Positions 7,858 to 15,472 of a DNA stretch of 64,000 nt are shown here, piece after piece. The stretch comes from Acinetobacter baumannii (GTDB lineage Bacteria > Pseudomonadota > Gammaproteobacteria > Pseudomonadales > Moraxellaceae): contig NZ_CP046654.1 in assembly GCF_009759685.1 (NCBI RefSeq), forward strand, positions 1,178,001-1,242,000. Direction: 5' to 3'. The notes below the pieces were generated by a model that did not search any database, had not been told where the DNA came from, and saw only the letters and a list, made by a program, of their open reading frames with translations. The first letter of the stretch is position 1; every line of letters starts with the position of its first letter. Made by a program: the position numbers and the translations under genes.

Positions 7858-7873
7858 TGGCATGCACCATGCT
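7858..7873 (+). promoter_or_regulatory. Sigma-54-type -24/-12 promoter for allantoicase
   Basis: TGGCATGCACCATGCT with GG-N10-GC spacing; predicted start near 7884. Only about 33 bp separate it from the divergent hpxO element. Confidence 0.65.
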
Positions 7874-7970
7874 TATATATTTATGTATAAAACTCATCTC
7901 AACACGCTCAGTGTGAGTGCAGTTTTAAATGAAAAATCATGTTTTTAACAAGAAATACGGATACTCCATT

Positions 7971-8981
7971 ATGGCAACATTGCACGCTCCTGCTTTTGAA
8001 CTTCCTGAAATTTTGAATACTAAAACGAATTTGGCAGATGCCCGAATTGGTGCACAAGTGATTGAGTGTTCAGATGATTTCTTTGCAGAAGCAAAGCGTA
8101 TGCTGCAATTTGAAGCACCTATTTTTGTTGAAGATAAATTTGATGATCATGGCAAATGGATGGACGGTTGGGAGACCCGCCGTAAGCGTCATACAGGCTA
8201 TGACTGGTGTATTGTGAAACTAGGTGTGAGTGGAAAAATCAGTGCACTTGATATCGACACCACGTTTTTTACAGGAAATTATCCTGCTTCTGCCTCATTA
8301 GAGGCATGTTATGCACCAAATGGTGACCTTACTGGGGCAAAGTGGCAGAGTATTTTAGAAAATACCGAGCTAGGGCCGAGTCAACATCATATTTTTATGG
8401 TCAATAATGATGCAATTTTCACGCATATACGCCTCAATATTTTCCCAGATGGTGGTGTTGCCCGTTTACGCGTTTATGGTGACGTTCATATTCAGGTGAC
8501 CGACCACGAGCAGACTCTCGATTTATTGGCCTTAGAAAATGGCGGTCGTGTAATTGCTTATAGCGATGCGCACTTTGGACATCCACGTAATTTGATTAAC
8601 CTAGGCCGTGGCGTCAACATGGGAGATGGGTGGGAAACCAAACGCCGCCGCGCACCAGGTTATGACTGGTGTATTCTTGCACTGGGTAAAAGCGGAAAAA
8701 TTGAAAAAATTGAAATTGATACGGCGCACTTTAAAGGTAACTTTCCTGCTGAAGTTTCTATTCAGGCGGTCTACCTCGAAAATGCAACCGATGCACAGCT
8801 GATTCCACAAAGTATGTTTTGGTCTTACTTACTTGAAGCCCAACCTATGCAAATGGACCATATTCATGAATATGTGAATGAGATTTTAAAGCATGAAAAA
8901 ATCTCTCATATCCGTATTAACATGATTCCGGATGGTGGTATTAGCCGTGTCCGTTTATGGGGAAAAATTGCCAAGTCATGA
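7971..8981 (+). CDS. alc: Allantoicase
   Basis: About 336 residues. It hydrolyses allantoate to ureidoglycolate and urea. The protein is an internal duplication of two jelly-roll modules, visible as paired motifs: GWETRRKRHTGYDWCIVKLG with GWETKRRRAPGYDWCILALG, and HIRLNIFPDGGVARLRVYG with HIRINMIPDGGISRVRLWG. ATG at 7971 (MATLHAPAFELP) gives the usual family length; an upstream in-frame ATG at 7929 would add 14 unconserved residues, and neither has a strong ribosome-binding site. Its stop overlaps the first codon of allA. It is the first gene of a two-gene unit that diverges from hpxO. Confidence 0.93.
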   Translation: MATLHAPAFELPEILNTKTNLADARIGAQVIECSDDFFAEAKRMLQFEAPIFVEDKFDDHGKWMDGWETRRKRHTGYDWCIVKLGVSGKISALDIDTTFFTGNYPASASLEACYAPNGDLTGAKWQSILENTELGPSQHHIFMVNNDAIFTHIRLNIFPDGGVARLRVYGDVHIQVTDHEQTLDLLALENGGRVIAYSDAHFGHPRNLINLGRGVNMGDGWETKRRRAPGYDWCILALGKSGKIEKIEIDTAHFKGNFPAEVSIQAVYLENATDAQLIPQSMFWSYLLEAQPMQMDHIHEYVNEILKHEKISHIRINMIPDGGISRVRLWGKIAKS

Positions 8982-9481
8982 TCATGAAGAATGTTCAAAT
9001 TCAGCCTTTAACCATTGAGAACTTTCAGCCCTTCGGAGAAGTCATTTGTTGTGACGGGCATGATTTTTTTCATATTAATGATGCACACACCGAACGCTAC
9101 CATGCGCTCGTCGAAACTGAAATTGAAGGCGAAGCAAAGGCAGGAATTAGTATTTTCCGAAATATTAAGGCCAGTGTGTTACCTATGGAAATTTCAATGC
9201 TAGAGCGCCATCCGAAAGGCTCTCAAGCATTCATTCCATTACAGCAACAAAAATTTTTAATTATTGTGGCCCCTGCTTTAGACGAAAATACTCCTGATAT
9301 TTCAAAACTATGTGCTTTTGTTTCGGATGGCAAGCAAAGTATCAATTATCGGGCAGGTACTTGGCATCATCCTTTGCTTACCTTTGAAGCGCCGAGTGAT
9401 TTTGCAGTAGTGGATCGAATTGGAGGCGGTGCAAATTGCGATATTTTTCAATTTCCCCATCCGATAAAAATTACTGTCTAA
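8978..9481 (+). CDS. allA: Ureidoglycolate lyase
   Basis: About 167 residues. It splits ureidoglycolate to glyoxylate and urea, the last reaction of the pathway encoded here. Conserved cupin-like features are the QPFGEVI start, the ISIFR block, MLERHPKGSQAFIPL with its HPxGSQAF signature, and YRAGTWHHPLL near the C-terminus. The start overlaps the allantoicase stop (ATGA); another ATG two codons later is also possible, and a longer frame from 8957 runs inside allantoicase and is less likely. Urea would need a urease or urea amidolyase encoded elsewhere, since none is in this window. Confidence 0.92.
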   Translation: MIMKNVQIQPLTIENFQPFGEVICCDGHDFFHINDAHTERYHALVETEIEGEAKAGISIFRNIKASVLPMEISMLERHPKGSQAFIPLQQQKFLIIVAPALDENTPDISKLCAFVSDGKQSINYRAGTWHHPLLTFEAPSDFAVVDRIGGGANCDIFQFPHPIKITV

Positions 9482-9512
9482 ATTAAAATAGACAAATCTG
9501 TCTATTTTAATT
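9481..9512 (+). terminator. Long perfect AT-rich hairpin after allA
   Basis: Left arm AATTAAAATAGACA, loop AATC, right arm TGTCTATTTTAATT: a 14-bp perfect stem that begins with the last base of the allA stop codon. The stem is AT-rich and lacks a long T tail, so termination is likely but not certain; a protein-binding role is the alternative. Confidence 0.55.
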
Positions 9513-9584
9513 TAGTGATCAAAATGCCAATGGCCGCGTAAGAACAGAGTCGTGCGCTTCAAACGCCAACCTAAGCTTTGAGTA

Positions 9585-10379
9585 TTACAGAATGGAACGG
9601 AAGGTTCCGCCTTCAACACGAACTGCTGCGCCATTAGATGCTGATCCCAAGGGACTTGCTAACAACGCAACCATAGATGCGATTTCATCAGCTTCAATCA
9701 TTCTTGCAATCAATGAGCTTGGACGATATGTCTCAAAAAAATGTGCTTCAATCTGCTGATCTGTCATGTCGGGACGAGGAGCAGTTTGACGTAAATAGTC
9801 CATAATACCTTCGGAACGTGTGGCAGAAGGAAGTACGCTGTTCACCGTCACTCCTGTGCCTTTTGTTAACTCGGCCATTCCACGTGATACAGCCAATAGC
9901 GCAGATTTACTTACGCCATAATGCACCATATCTGGTGGAGTGAATGCTCCTACCTCACTCGACATAAAAATCACTCTTCCCCAATTATTTTCTAACATTT
10001 TTGGAAAGTAGTGACGAGATAAGCGTACACCTGACATAACATTCACATTAAGCATATGCCACCAGTCTTCGTCTGTAATCTCAGTAAATGGTTTGGCTTC
10101 ATAATATCCCAAGTTATTTACTAAAATATCAGTGTAAGGGTGTTGTGAAATTAATGTCTCAACTCCCTCTGATGTACTAAGATCAGCTAAAAAACCACAT
10201 ACTTTGCCCAAGGGAGCATTTGCTTCTATCTCGGCTACCGCCGCCGCCAATTTGTCTTGGGTCCGGCTCGTAATGATGACATCAGTTCCTTCTTTAGCCA
10301 GAGTTTTCGCAATTGCTAGACCGATGCCTGCTGTTGCCGCAGTTACAATAGCTGTTTTACCTTTCAGCTGGAGATCCAT
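9585..10379 (-). CDS. SDR-family oxidoreductase
   Basis: 264 residues with the classical short-chain dehydrogenase layout: nucleotide motif TAATAGIG (13-20), the NNLG segment near residue 88, catalytic Ser140, Tyr154 and Lys158 (YGVSK). The TAATAGIG motif lacks the usual second Gly of TGxxxGIG, a variant seen in 3-oxoacyl-ACP-reductase-like SDRs that act on aldehydes and keto acids. AAGGA precedes the ATG. It is convergent with allA across the hairpin at 9481-9512 and is not obviously part of urate catabolism. Substrate unknown. Confidence 0.85.
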   Translation of the reverse strand: MDLQLKGKTAIVTAATAGIGLAIAKTLAKEGTDVIITSRTQDKLAAAVAEIEANAPLGKVCGFLADLSTSEGVETLISQHPYTDILVNNLGYYEAKPFTEITDEDWWHMLNVNVMSGVRLSRHYFPKMLENNWGRVIFMSSEVGAFTPPDMVHYGVSKSALLAVSRGMAELTKGTGVTVNSVLPSATRSEGIMDYLRQTAPRPDMTDQQIEAHFFETYRPSSLIARMIEADEIASMVALLASPLGSASNGAAVRVEGGTFRSIL

Positions 10380-10431
10380 AGCTTTTTCCTTTTCATATTT
10401 AAAGATGGTGTGCAGACGCTTTAATCATTCT

Positions 10432-10454
10432 TTGGCTATACCAGATCTAGCCAA
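10432..10454. promoter_or_regulatory. Inverted repeat upstream of the SDR gene
   Basis: TTGGCTA and TAGCCAA separated by 9 nt, 53-75 nt upstream of the SDR start codon: a size and place suitable for a dimeric repressor or LysR-type site. No regulator gene is adjacent. Confidence 0.3.
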
Positions 10455-10648
10455 GTTCGGATCAAGGGCCTATTAGCGATGAGTCACCACATGAGATGTA
10501 AAGAGAGCTAAAGTACTACTAAATTCCCTTTCATCCTGTTCCAATACGTTTTGCAAATTAATTACATAAATTCATGGAAAAACTGAGATGACTAAAACAC
10601 CATAACGATGATTTATATGAAGTGTATGGTTAGCAGCAGAGGGGATAA

Positions 10649-10807
10649 ACAACCGCCAAAGGAAAACATTTGTTCTTTAAAGAACAGAATAAGACAGCTT
10701 TTTTAGAAGTATGGCTATCAAAAGATAAAGGATTGCCTAAAATTAAGAAAATTACTCATAAATTAGTTATTTTCAATAAAGTATATGAGTTGTCAGGTGC
10801 AGGATAA
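10649..10807 (+). pseudogene. Short open stretch, possible remnant of a lost gene
   Basis: An open frame of about 52 codons between two stops, lacking an ATG; a TTG at 10670 would give 45 residues. The translation (for example HLFFKEQNKTAFLEVWLSKD and KITHKLVIFNKVYELSGAG) reads like a natural C-terminal protein fragment rather than random sequence. The stop codon lies in the left arm of the palindrome at 10797-10830. I do not recognise the family. It may be the tail of a deleted gene. Confidence 0.3.
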
Positions 10808-10830
10808 TTTTATAAAAAATTATCCTGCAC
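10797..10830. repeat. 34-bp palindrome downstream of parE
   Basis: Arms GTGCAGGATAATTTT and AAAATTATCCTGCAC pair perfectly over 15 bp around a 4-nt loop, 7 nt beyond the parE stop codon. There is no T tract on either side, so it may be a Rho-independent-like stop, a 3' stabilising hairpin, or a repeat-element scar. Confidence 0.6.
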
Positions 10831-10837
10831 ACTTTAA

Positions 10838-12721
10838 TTAAACAGTGATATCAGCTAAGTTACCCTTCTGCTCAAGCCACTGCTTACGATCTGCTGCACG
10901 TTTTTTTGCAAGGAGCTTGTCGAGTAAACCTGCCGTTAAATGTGCATCATCTAGATCAAGCTGAACCAAACGACGGGTGTTCGGATCCATTGTTGTTTCA
11001 CGTAGTTGAATTGCGTTCATCTCACCCAACCCTTTGAATCGGGTAATTTGCGGGTTCTTATTGCCTTTAACATTTTTCAAAATGGTTTCAAGCTCTTCAT
11101 CATCTAGCGCGTAATGAACATCTTTACCAATATCGATACGGAACAATGGTGGCATTGCTACATACAAATGCCCTTCTTCAACCAATGCTGGAAAATGTTT
11201 AACGAATAAAGCGCAAAGCAAAGTCGCAATGTGTAAACCGTCCGAGTCGGCATCGGCCAAAATACAGATTTTGCCGTAACGTAATTCAGATAAATCATCA
11301 CTGCCTGGGTCTACACCAATTGCAATCGCAATGTCGTGAACTTCCTGAGAAGCAAGTACTTCATCTGAAGAAACTTCCCATGTATTTAAGATTTTTCCAC
11401 GAATTGGCATGATGGCCTGAAAGTTCTTATCACGCGCCTGCTTGGCACTACCGCCCGCAGAGTCACCCTCAACAATAAAGAGTTCACTTTCTTCACGTGT
11501 TTGGCCCACGCAGTCCGCCAGCTTACCCGGTAAAGCCGGGCCAGAAACAATCTTTTTACGCTCAACTTTTTTTGCAGCTTTTAAACGGCGCCCTGCTTTA
11601 GAAATTGCCATTTCAGCAAGTTGCATGGCAATTTCAGCATGCTGGTTGAGCCAGAGCGCAAACGCATCTTTAGCAATATTTAAAACTATATTGGCAGCTT
11701 CACGACTCGAAAGACGCTCTTTGGTTTGACCAGAGAACTGTGGTTCTTGGAACTTAAGCGATAAAATATAGTTCACGCCATCCCAAACATCTTCAGCCGA
11801 AAGTTTAAGATTACGTGGTAATAAATTACGTAACTCACAGAATTCACGTAGCGCTTCAGTCACCCCCGAACGCAAACCGTTCACATGAGTACCACCTTGT
11901 GCAGTTGGAATCAGGTTGACATAACTTTCTTGAACCTGTTCGCCACCCTCTACATTCCAGCAAATCGCAAATTCACATGCCGCACGGTCTGCTTGCCCAC
12001 TGCTTACAAATACAGGGTTTGGCAAAATTTCGCGGTCTTGTAATTCATCCATCAAATAATCGACAAGACCATTTTCAAATTGCCATTCGATTTTTTCATC
12101 ATTAATTTGATCGATATAAGTGATTTTTAAACCAGCAGCTAAAACAGCTTTGGCTTTTAAATTATGTTTGAGTGCTTTTAAAGCAAATTTTGGGCTATCA
12201 AAATATTTGGCTTCAGGCCAGAAACGTACCGTAGTTCCTGTCGCACGTTTAGGTGCTTTACCTTCTAACACCGCTAAAGGAGCAACAGGTTCACCTTGCT
12301 CAAATGCCATCTGGTATAAATTACCCTGACGCTGAACTTCTACTTCAACACGTGTAGATAAAGCATTTACAACCGAAATCCCCACACCATGTAAACCACC
12401 TGAAAACTGATAGTTATCGGTACTAAACTTACCGCCAGCATGCAGCTTGGTTAAAATGATTTCGATACCACTTTGTCCATATTCAGGGTGAATATCGACT
12501 GGCATACCACGGCCATTATCTTCAACCGACAACGAACCATCTTTATAAACCGTGACACAGATTTTGTCGGCATGACCGGCTAAGGCTTCATCGACAGCAT
12601 TATCAATAACTTCTTGGGCTAAATGGTTAGGACGAGAAGTATCGGTATACATCCCCGGACGACGACGAACAGGGTCTAAACCGGAAAGAACTTCAAGCGA
12701 TTGAGCCGTATATTGTGTCAC
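10838..12721 (-). CDS. parE: DNA topoisomerase IV subunit B
   Basis: 627 residues. It supplies the ATPase half of topoisomerase IV, which decatenates daughter chromosomes with ParC. GHKL ATPase motifs are in order: VIDNAVDEALAGHA (Bergerat N box), EDNGRGMPVDIH, and GGLHGVGISVVNALS. The TOPRIM domain shows LFIVEGDSAGGSAKQARD and DADSDGLHI, and the C-terminus has TRFKGLGEMN. This is about the length of gamma-proteobacterial ParE rather than the longer GyrB. The first codon is GTG, with an AAGGAAA sequence further upstream. It starts 14 nt after yqiA, the same order as in enterobacteria. The quinolone-region EGDSAGG is intact. Confidence 0.97.
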   Translation of the reverse strand: MTQYTAQSLEVLSGLDPVRRRPGMYTDTSRPNHLAQEVIDNAVDEALAGHADKICVTVYKDGSLSVEDNGRGMPVDIHPEYGQSGIEIILTKLHAGGKFSTDNYQFSGGLHGVGISVVNALSTRVEVEVQRQGNLYQMAFEQGEPVAPLAVLEGKAPKRATGTTVRFWPEAKYFDSPKFALKALKHNLKAKAVLAAGLKITYIDQINDEKIEWQFENGLVDYLMDELQDREILPNPVFVSSGQADRAACEFAICWNVEGGEQVQESYVNLIPTAQGGTHVNGLRSGVTEALREFCELRNLLPRNLKLSAEDVWDGVNYILSLKFQEPQFSGQTKERLSSREAANIVLNIAKDAFALWLNQHAEIAMQLAEMAISKAGRRLKAAKKVERKKIVSGPALPGKLADCVGQTREESELFIVEGDSAGGSAKQARDKNFQAIMPIRGKILNTWEVSSDEVLASQEVHDIAIAIGVDPGSDDLSELRYGKICILADADSDGLHIATLLCALFVKHFPALVEEGHLYVAMPPLFRIDIGKDVHYALDDEELETILKNVKGNKNPQITRFKGLGEMNAIQLRETTMDPNTRRLVQLDLDDAHLTAGLLDKLLAKKRAADRKQWLEQKGNLADITV

Positions 12722-12735
12722 GTTGTACGTTTTCC

Positions 12736-13317
12736 TTATTTGATGGTGTGCGCAAAGAATTCGATCACTAAGGGTAATTTTTCTTCAAAATCTTCCATGG
12801 CATGATTGCCATGAGCATCCGTCAAAATCAATGAGGATGGTGTTGCAGCACTATAATAGCGTTGTGCTTGACGATAATCCAAAATTTCGTCGCCTTGTTG
12901 CAACAAGACGAGTATTTTGTCAGCATTTTCAGGCTGTTTCAGTTCCAGTTGTTCTAACTGTCGTAACTGAACATGATCAATTGACCATTGATCATTCACC
13001 TTATAAGGCATGCTTTCAACTTGAAATAACTCATCAAACAGCTTCCATGGTTGCATAGCAGGGTTAATCAGTACAGCCGGAATATTATATTTCGCGACAA
13101 AATATGTCGCAAAAAAACCACCAAGACTACTGCCGACTAAAGCCACCTCTTGTAAAGACTCAATCAACTCTGAAACCTGTGCTACTACCTGTTCCGGAGA
13201 TCTATTTAAATCTGGCAAATGCACATTTATGCCCAATTCGCTACAATACTGCTTAAGGCTGAGCCCTTTAATTGAAGAAGAGCTACTATTAAAGCCATGG
13301 AGGTAGATAATATTCAT
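12736..13317 (-). CDS. yqiA: YqiA-type alpha/beta-fold esterase
   Basis: 193 residues of the UPF0227/YqiA esterase family. The fold is visible from the N-terminal IIYLHGFNSSSSSIKG (oxyanion region), the nucleophile elbow GSSLGG with Ser64, and a C-terminal DAHGNHAMEDFE carrying the catalytic His. YqiA of E. coli hydrolyses short-chain esters; the physiological substrate is not known. It is directly upstream of parE with a 14-nt gap, an arrangement conserved in other gamma-proteobacteria, so both probably share a transcript. Confidence 0.88.
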   Translation of the reverse strand: MNIIYLHGFNSSSSSIKGLSLKQYCSELGINVHLPDLNRSPEQVVAQVSELIESLQEVALVGSSLGGFFATYFVAKYNIPAVLINPAMQPWKLFDELFQVESMPYKVNDQWSIDHVQLRQLEQLELKQPENADKILVLLQQGDEILDYRQAQRYYSAATPSSLILTDAHGNHAMEDFEEKLPLVIEFFAHTIK

Positions 13318-13529
13318 ATATTTTTCCCTCTAAATTGAGAATAAACTCACATTTTTGTTCTCAGTTTGTATATAAAAACACTATTGTCAGACAAGAAAAA
13401 CCACTCAACTTACCATTCATCAGTATTTTAAAAACATGTGTTATTTAAACTACTAAGATGGAAACGTTAGCTGCCGTTGATAAAAAGTACAGCTTAAAAC
13501 GTCGGTTATAACGTAAATGGGGAAAAGAT

Positions 13530-14873
13530 ATGCCGAGCTTAACACCGTTACATGAAACTTATTGTAAATGGGATCGTACGCCACCTAGTCAGGCCGACGT
13601 ACTAGAAGGTTTAGCTCAACTGTTCAGTACCAGCTTAAATGGTGTACATGAATTAATACAAGTCATTAATATTGAAGTATTAAAAAATGCTTTTGGTATT
13701 AGTGCCCAAAATGCTAAAAATTTCCAAAAACGGCCTTCTGTCCAAAAGGCATATCAGTTTTCTTATGGTGCCTTACAAAAATATGGTAGTTGTTTTTTAG
13801 CACCAGGGTTACGTCGCATTATTGAAAAATTTCCAACTCTTCATGAGAAGCCATTAACACCAACCCTTCATTTTTTAGTAGGAGTGTTAAATGGTATTTT
13901 CGGAGACTATCTACTTAAACAGCACAGTCCCCTCGCCTTGCCAATGGTTCTATACGACCACTACGGTGCAATCCAACAAGGCGAACTTGCAGGCCGTATT
14001 GTAATTTTGGTTCATGGTTTGTGCATGAACCATCTTACTTGGTCAAATGCGCATTATGGCGGGATTGGTGAGCGTCTGTTAGCACAGCGTGATCACAACA
14101 CGATGCTGTATTTAAATTACAATACAGGCCGCCGTATTTCAGCCAATGGCCGCAGTTTCTCAAATTTATTAGAAGATTTAGTACAGCGTAATCCAAGAAT
14201 TACTAGCATTGATTTAATTGGTCATAGTATGGGTGGACTGGTTTCCCGTAGCGCACTGTTTTACGGTAAACAAAATATGTACCAATGGATTCATATGGTC
14301 GAAAACCTCGTCTGTATTGGATCTCCCCACCACGGTGCAGTGCTTGAGCGTTTTGGATTTGCACTACAAGATCGGCTAGGCGCTTTTCCATTTGTTGGCC
14401 TAATTGGTCAGTTGGTTAACATCCGTAGTAATGGGATTTTAGACCTACGCCATGGTAGTGTTCGAGATGATGACTGGGAATACATGGATGCCCGTATTGG
14501 TATGATGGATGACAACCGTGCTCCGGCTCCTCTACCTTCCCATATCAATACCTTTTTAGTGGCAGGAACACTCGAGTTTGAAAAGGTGCGTAATAAAGCG
14601 CTTACCGTGATTGGCGATTACTTAGTGAGTGTAAAAAGCGCACTGGGCGAACATCCTAATCCACGTTTTCAGCTTAAAGTTCCAGATTCACATAAAGCGG
14701 TGTTTTATGGCTTAAATCACTTTGAAATTCAGTATCACTCAAGTGTTGCCGAACAGATTACTCGCTGGTTATATCCTCATGTGAATGATTATGTGCAAGA
14801 CGGTATTCAAACCCATATTATTGATATGCCGAACTATACACTCGAAGATTTAGAAGGAATTGTAGAGACGTAA
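13530..14873 (+). CDS. Large alpha/beta-hydrolase, PGAP1/lipase-like
   Basis: 447 residues without an obvious signal peptide. The first 130 residues are a helical N-terminal region of unknown role. The hydrolase core begins at RIVILVHGLCMNHLTW (oxyanion loop), has the nucleophile elbow LIGHSMGG with Ser233, and a likely acid and His further on (SHKAVFYGLNHFEI may hold the His). The arrangement resembles PGAP1-like and triacylglycerol-lipase-like proteins of Acinetobacter. Membrane attachment or secretion is not evident. Single-gene unit divergent from yqiA, ending at a strong terminator. Confidence 0.75.
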   Translation: MPSLTPLHETYCKWDRTPPSQADVLEGLAQLFSTSLNGVHELIQVINIEVLKNAFGISAQNAKNFQKRPSVQKAYQFSYGALQKYGSCFLAPGLRRIIEKFPTLHEKPLTPTLHFLVGVLNGIFGDYLLKQHSPLALPMVLYDHYGAIQQGELAGRIVILVHGLCMNHLTWSNAHYGGIGERLLAQRDHNTMLYLNYNTGRRISANGRSFSNLLEDLVQRNPRITSIDLIGHSMGGLVSRSALFYGKQNMYQWIHMVENLVCIGSPHHGAVLERFGFALQDRLGAFPFVGLIGQLVNIRSNGILDLRHGSVRDDDWEYMDARIGMMDDNRAPAPLPSHINTFLVAGTLEFEKVRNKALTVIGDYLVSVKSALGEHPNPRFQLKVPDSHKAVFYGLNHFEIQYHSSVAEQITRWLYPHVNDYVQDGIQTHIIDMPNYTLEDLEGIVET

Positions 14874-14902
14874 AAAAAGCCCAACTTATGTTGGGTTTTT
14901 TT
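14872..14902 (+). terminator. Terminator after the alpha/beta-hydrolase gene
   Basis: CCCAAC-TTAT-GTTGGG stem flanked by A7 and T7, beginning within the stop codon. The A and T flanks make it usable from both sides. Confidence 0.9.
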
Positions 14903-14929
14903 AAATTATTTTTCAAGAATATAAACCCA

Positions 14930-15457
14930 TCAATAATTTTTATCTAACCATTTTTTAATTTCAGAAATATTTTTATATTTATAATAGACTTTTCCTTCCG
15001 CTCTCCCTTCAAAACCCTCTGCATTAACACCCAATATATTAGTTATATTTTTCAGATTTAAGGTTTTATTTTCACTAATTTGATATAAATTAACTTGATA
15101 CATTTCACCCTCCATTTGCGGAGTACAACAGTAATAAGATGAATTAAGGGTAATTAATATAGGTGGTTTTCTTTTTTTTGATTTATAGATACTGACAGCT
15201 AAAAGTTTAGGGCTTTCTTTAGCTGCAAAATCAGAGTAATCACTAACAAATATTTTTTTTTCTTGAGATCCTAGATAACCTTTTAGATAAGAACCCTCTA
15301 CAGAGTCACACATATAATTATAGAATTTATAATCATTTTTCTTAAAAATAGTTAAATTTACTGTCTCTTCAATATTACATTGATCATTTGCAAAAATATT
15401 CTGAGAATATATTAAAGAAGATATTATTAACAGAACAGTAGTAAAATATTTTTTCAT
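14930..15457 (-). CDS. Exported protein, candidate immunity protein for the adjacent T6SS effector
   Basis: 175 residues. It has a clear signal peptide (KK start, hydrophobic run, cleavage near IFA, residue 23) and no lipobox. The mature part contains four Cys (27, 50, 110, 111), with the adjacent CC pair compatible with disulfides formed in the periplasm. I do not recognise the family. It follows the GH19-type effector gene by 15 nt on the same strand, and a periplasmic location is what an immunity protein against a peptidoglycan hydrolase needs. The role is therefore inferred from position and targeting alone. The DNA is more AT-rich than the flanking core genes and no strong ribosome-binding site is seen. 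Confidence 0.55.
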   Translation of the reverse strand: MKKYFTTVLLIISSLIYSQNIFANDQCNIEETVNLTIFKKNDYKFYNYMCDSVEGSYLKGYLGSQEKKIFVSDYSDFAAKESPKLLAVSIYKSKKRKPPILITLNSSYYCCTPQMEGEMYQVNLYQISENKTLNLKNITNILGVNAEGFEGRAEGKVYYKYKNISEIKKWLDKNY

Positions 15458-15472
15458 TACATAAACACTATA

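Larger units (their letters stand above)
10380..10837. other. Gene-poor interval between the SDR gene and parE
   Basis: 458 bases without a convincing complete gene. It holds the leader of the SDR gene, a 7-bp inverted repeat (10432-10454), a short open stretch on the plus strand (10649-10807) and the palindrome at 10797-10830, which are listed separately. The rest shows nothing recognisable. Confidence 0.6.

Noticed and set aside
7929..7970. Upstream start for allantoicase.
   Set aside because: It gives 14 unconserved residues and no better ribosome-binding site; not excluded.
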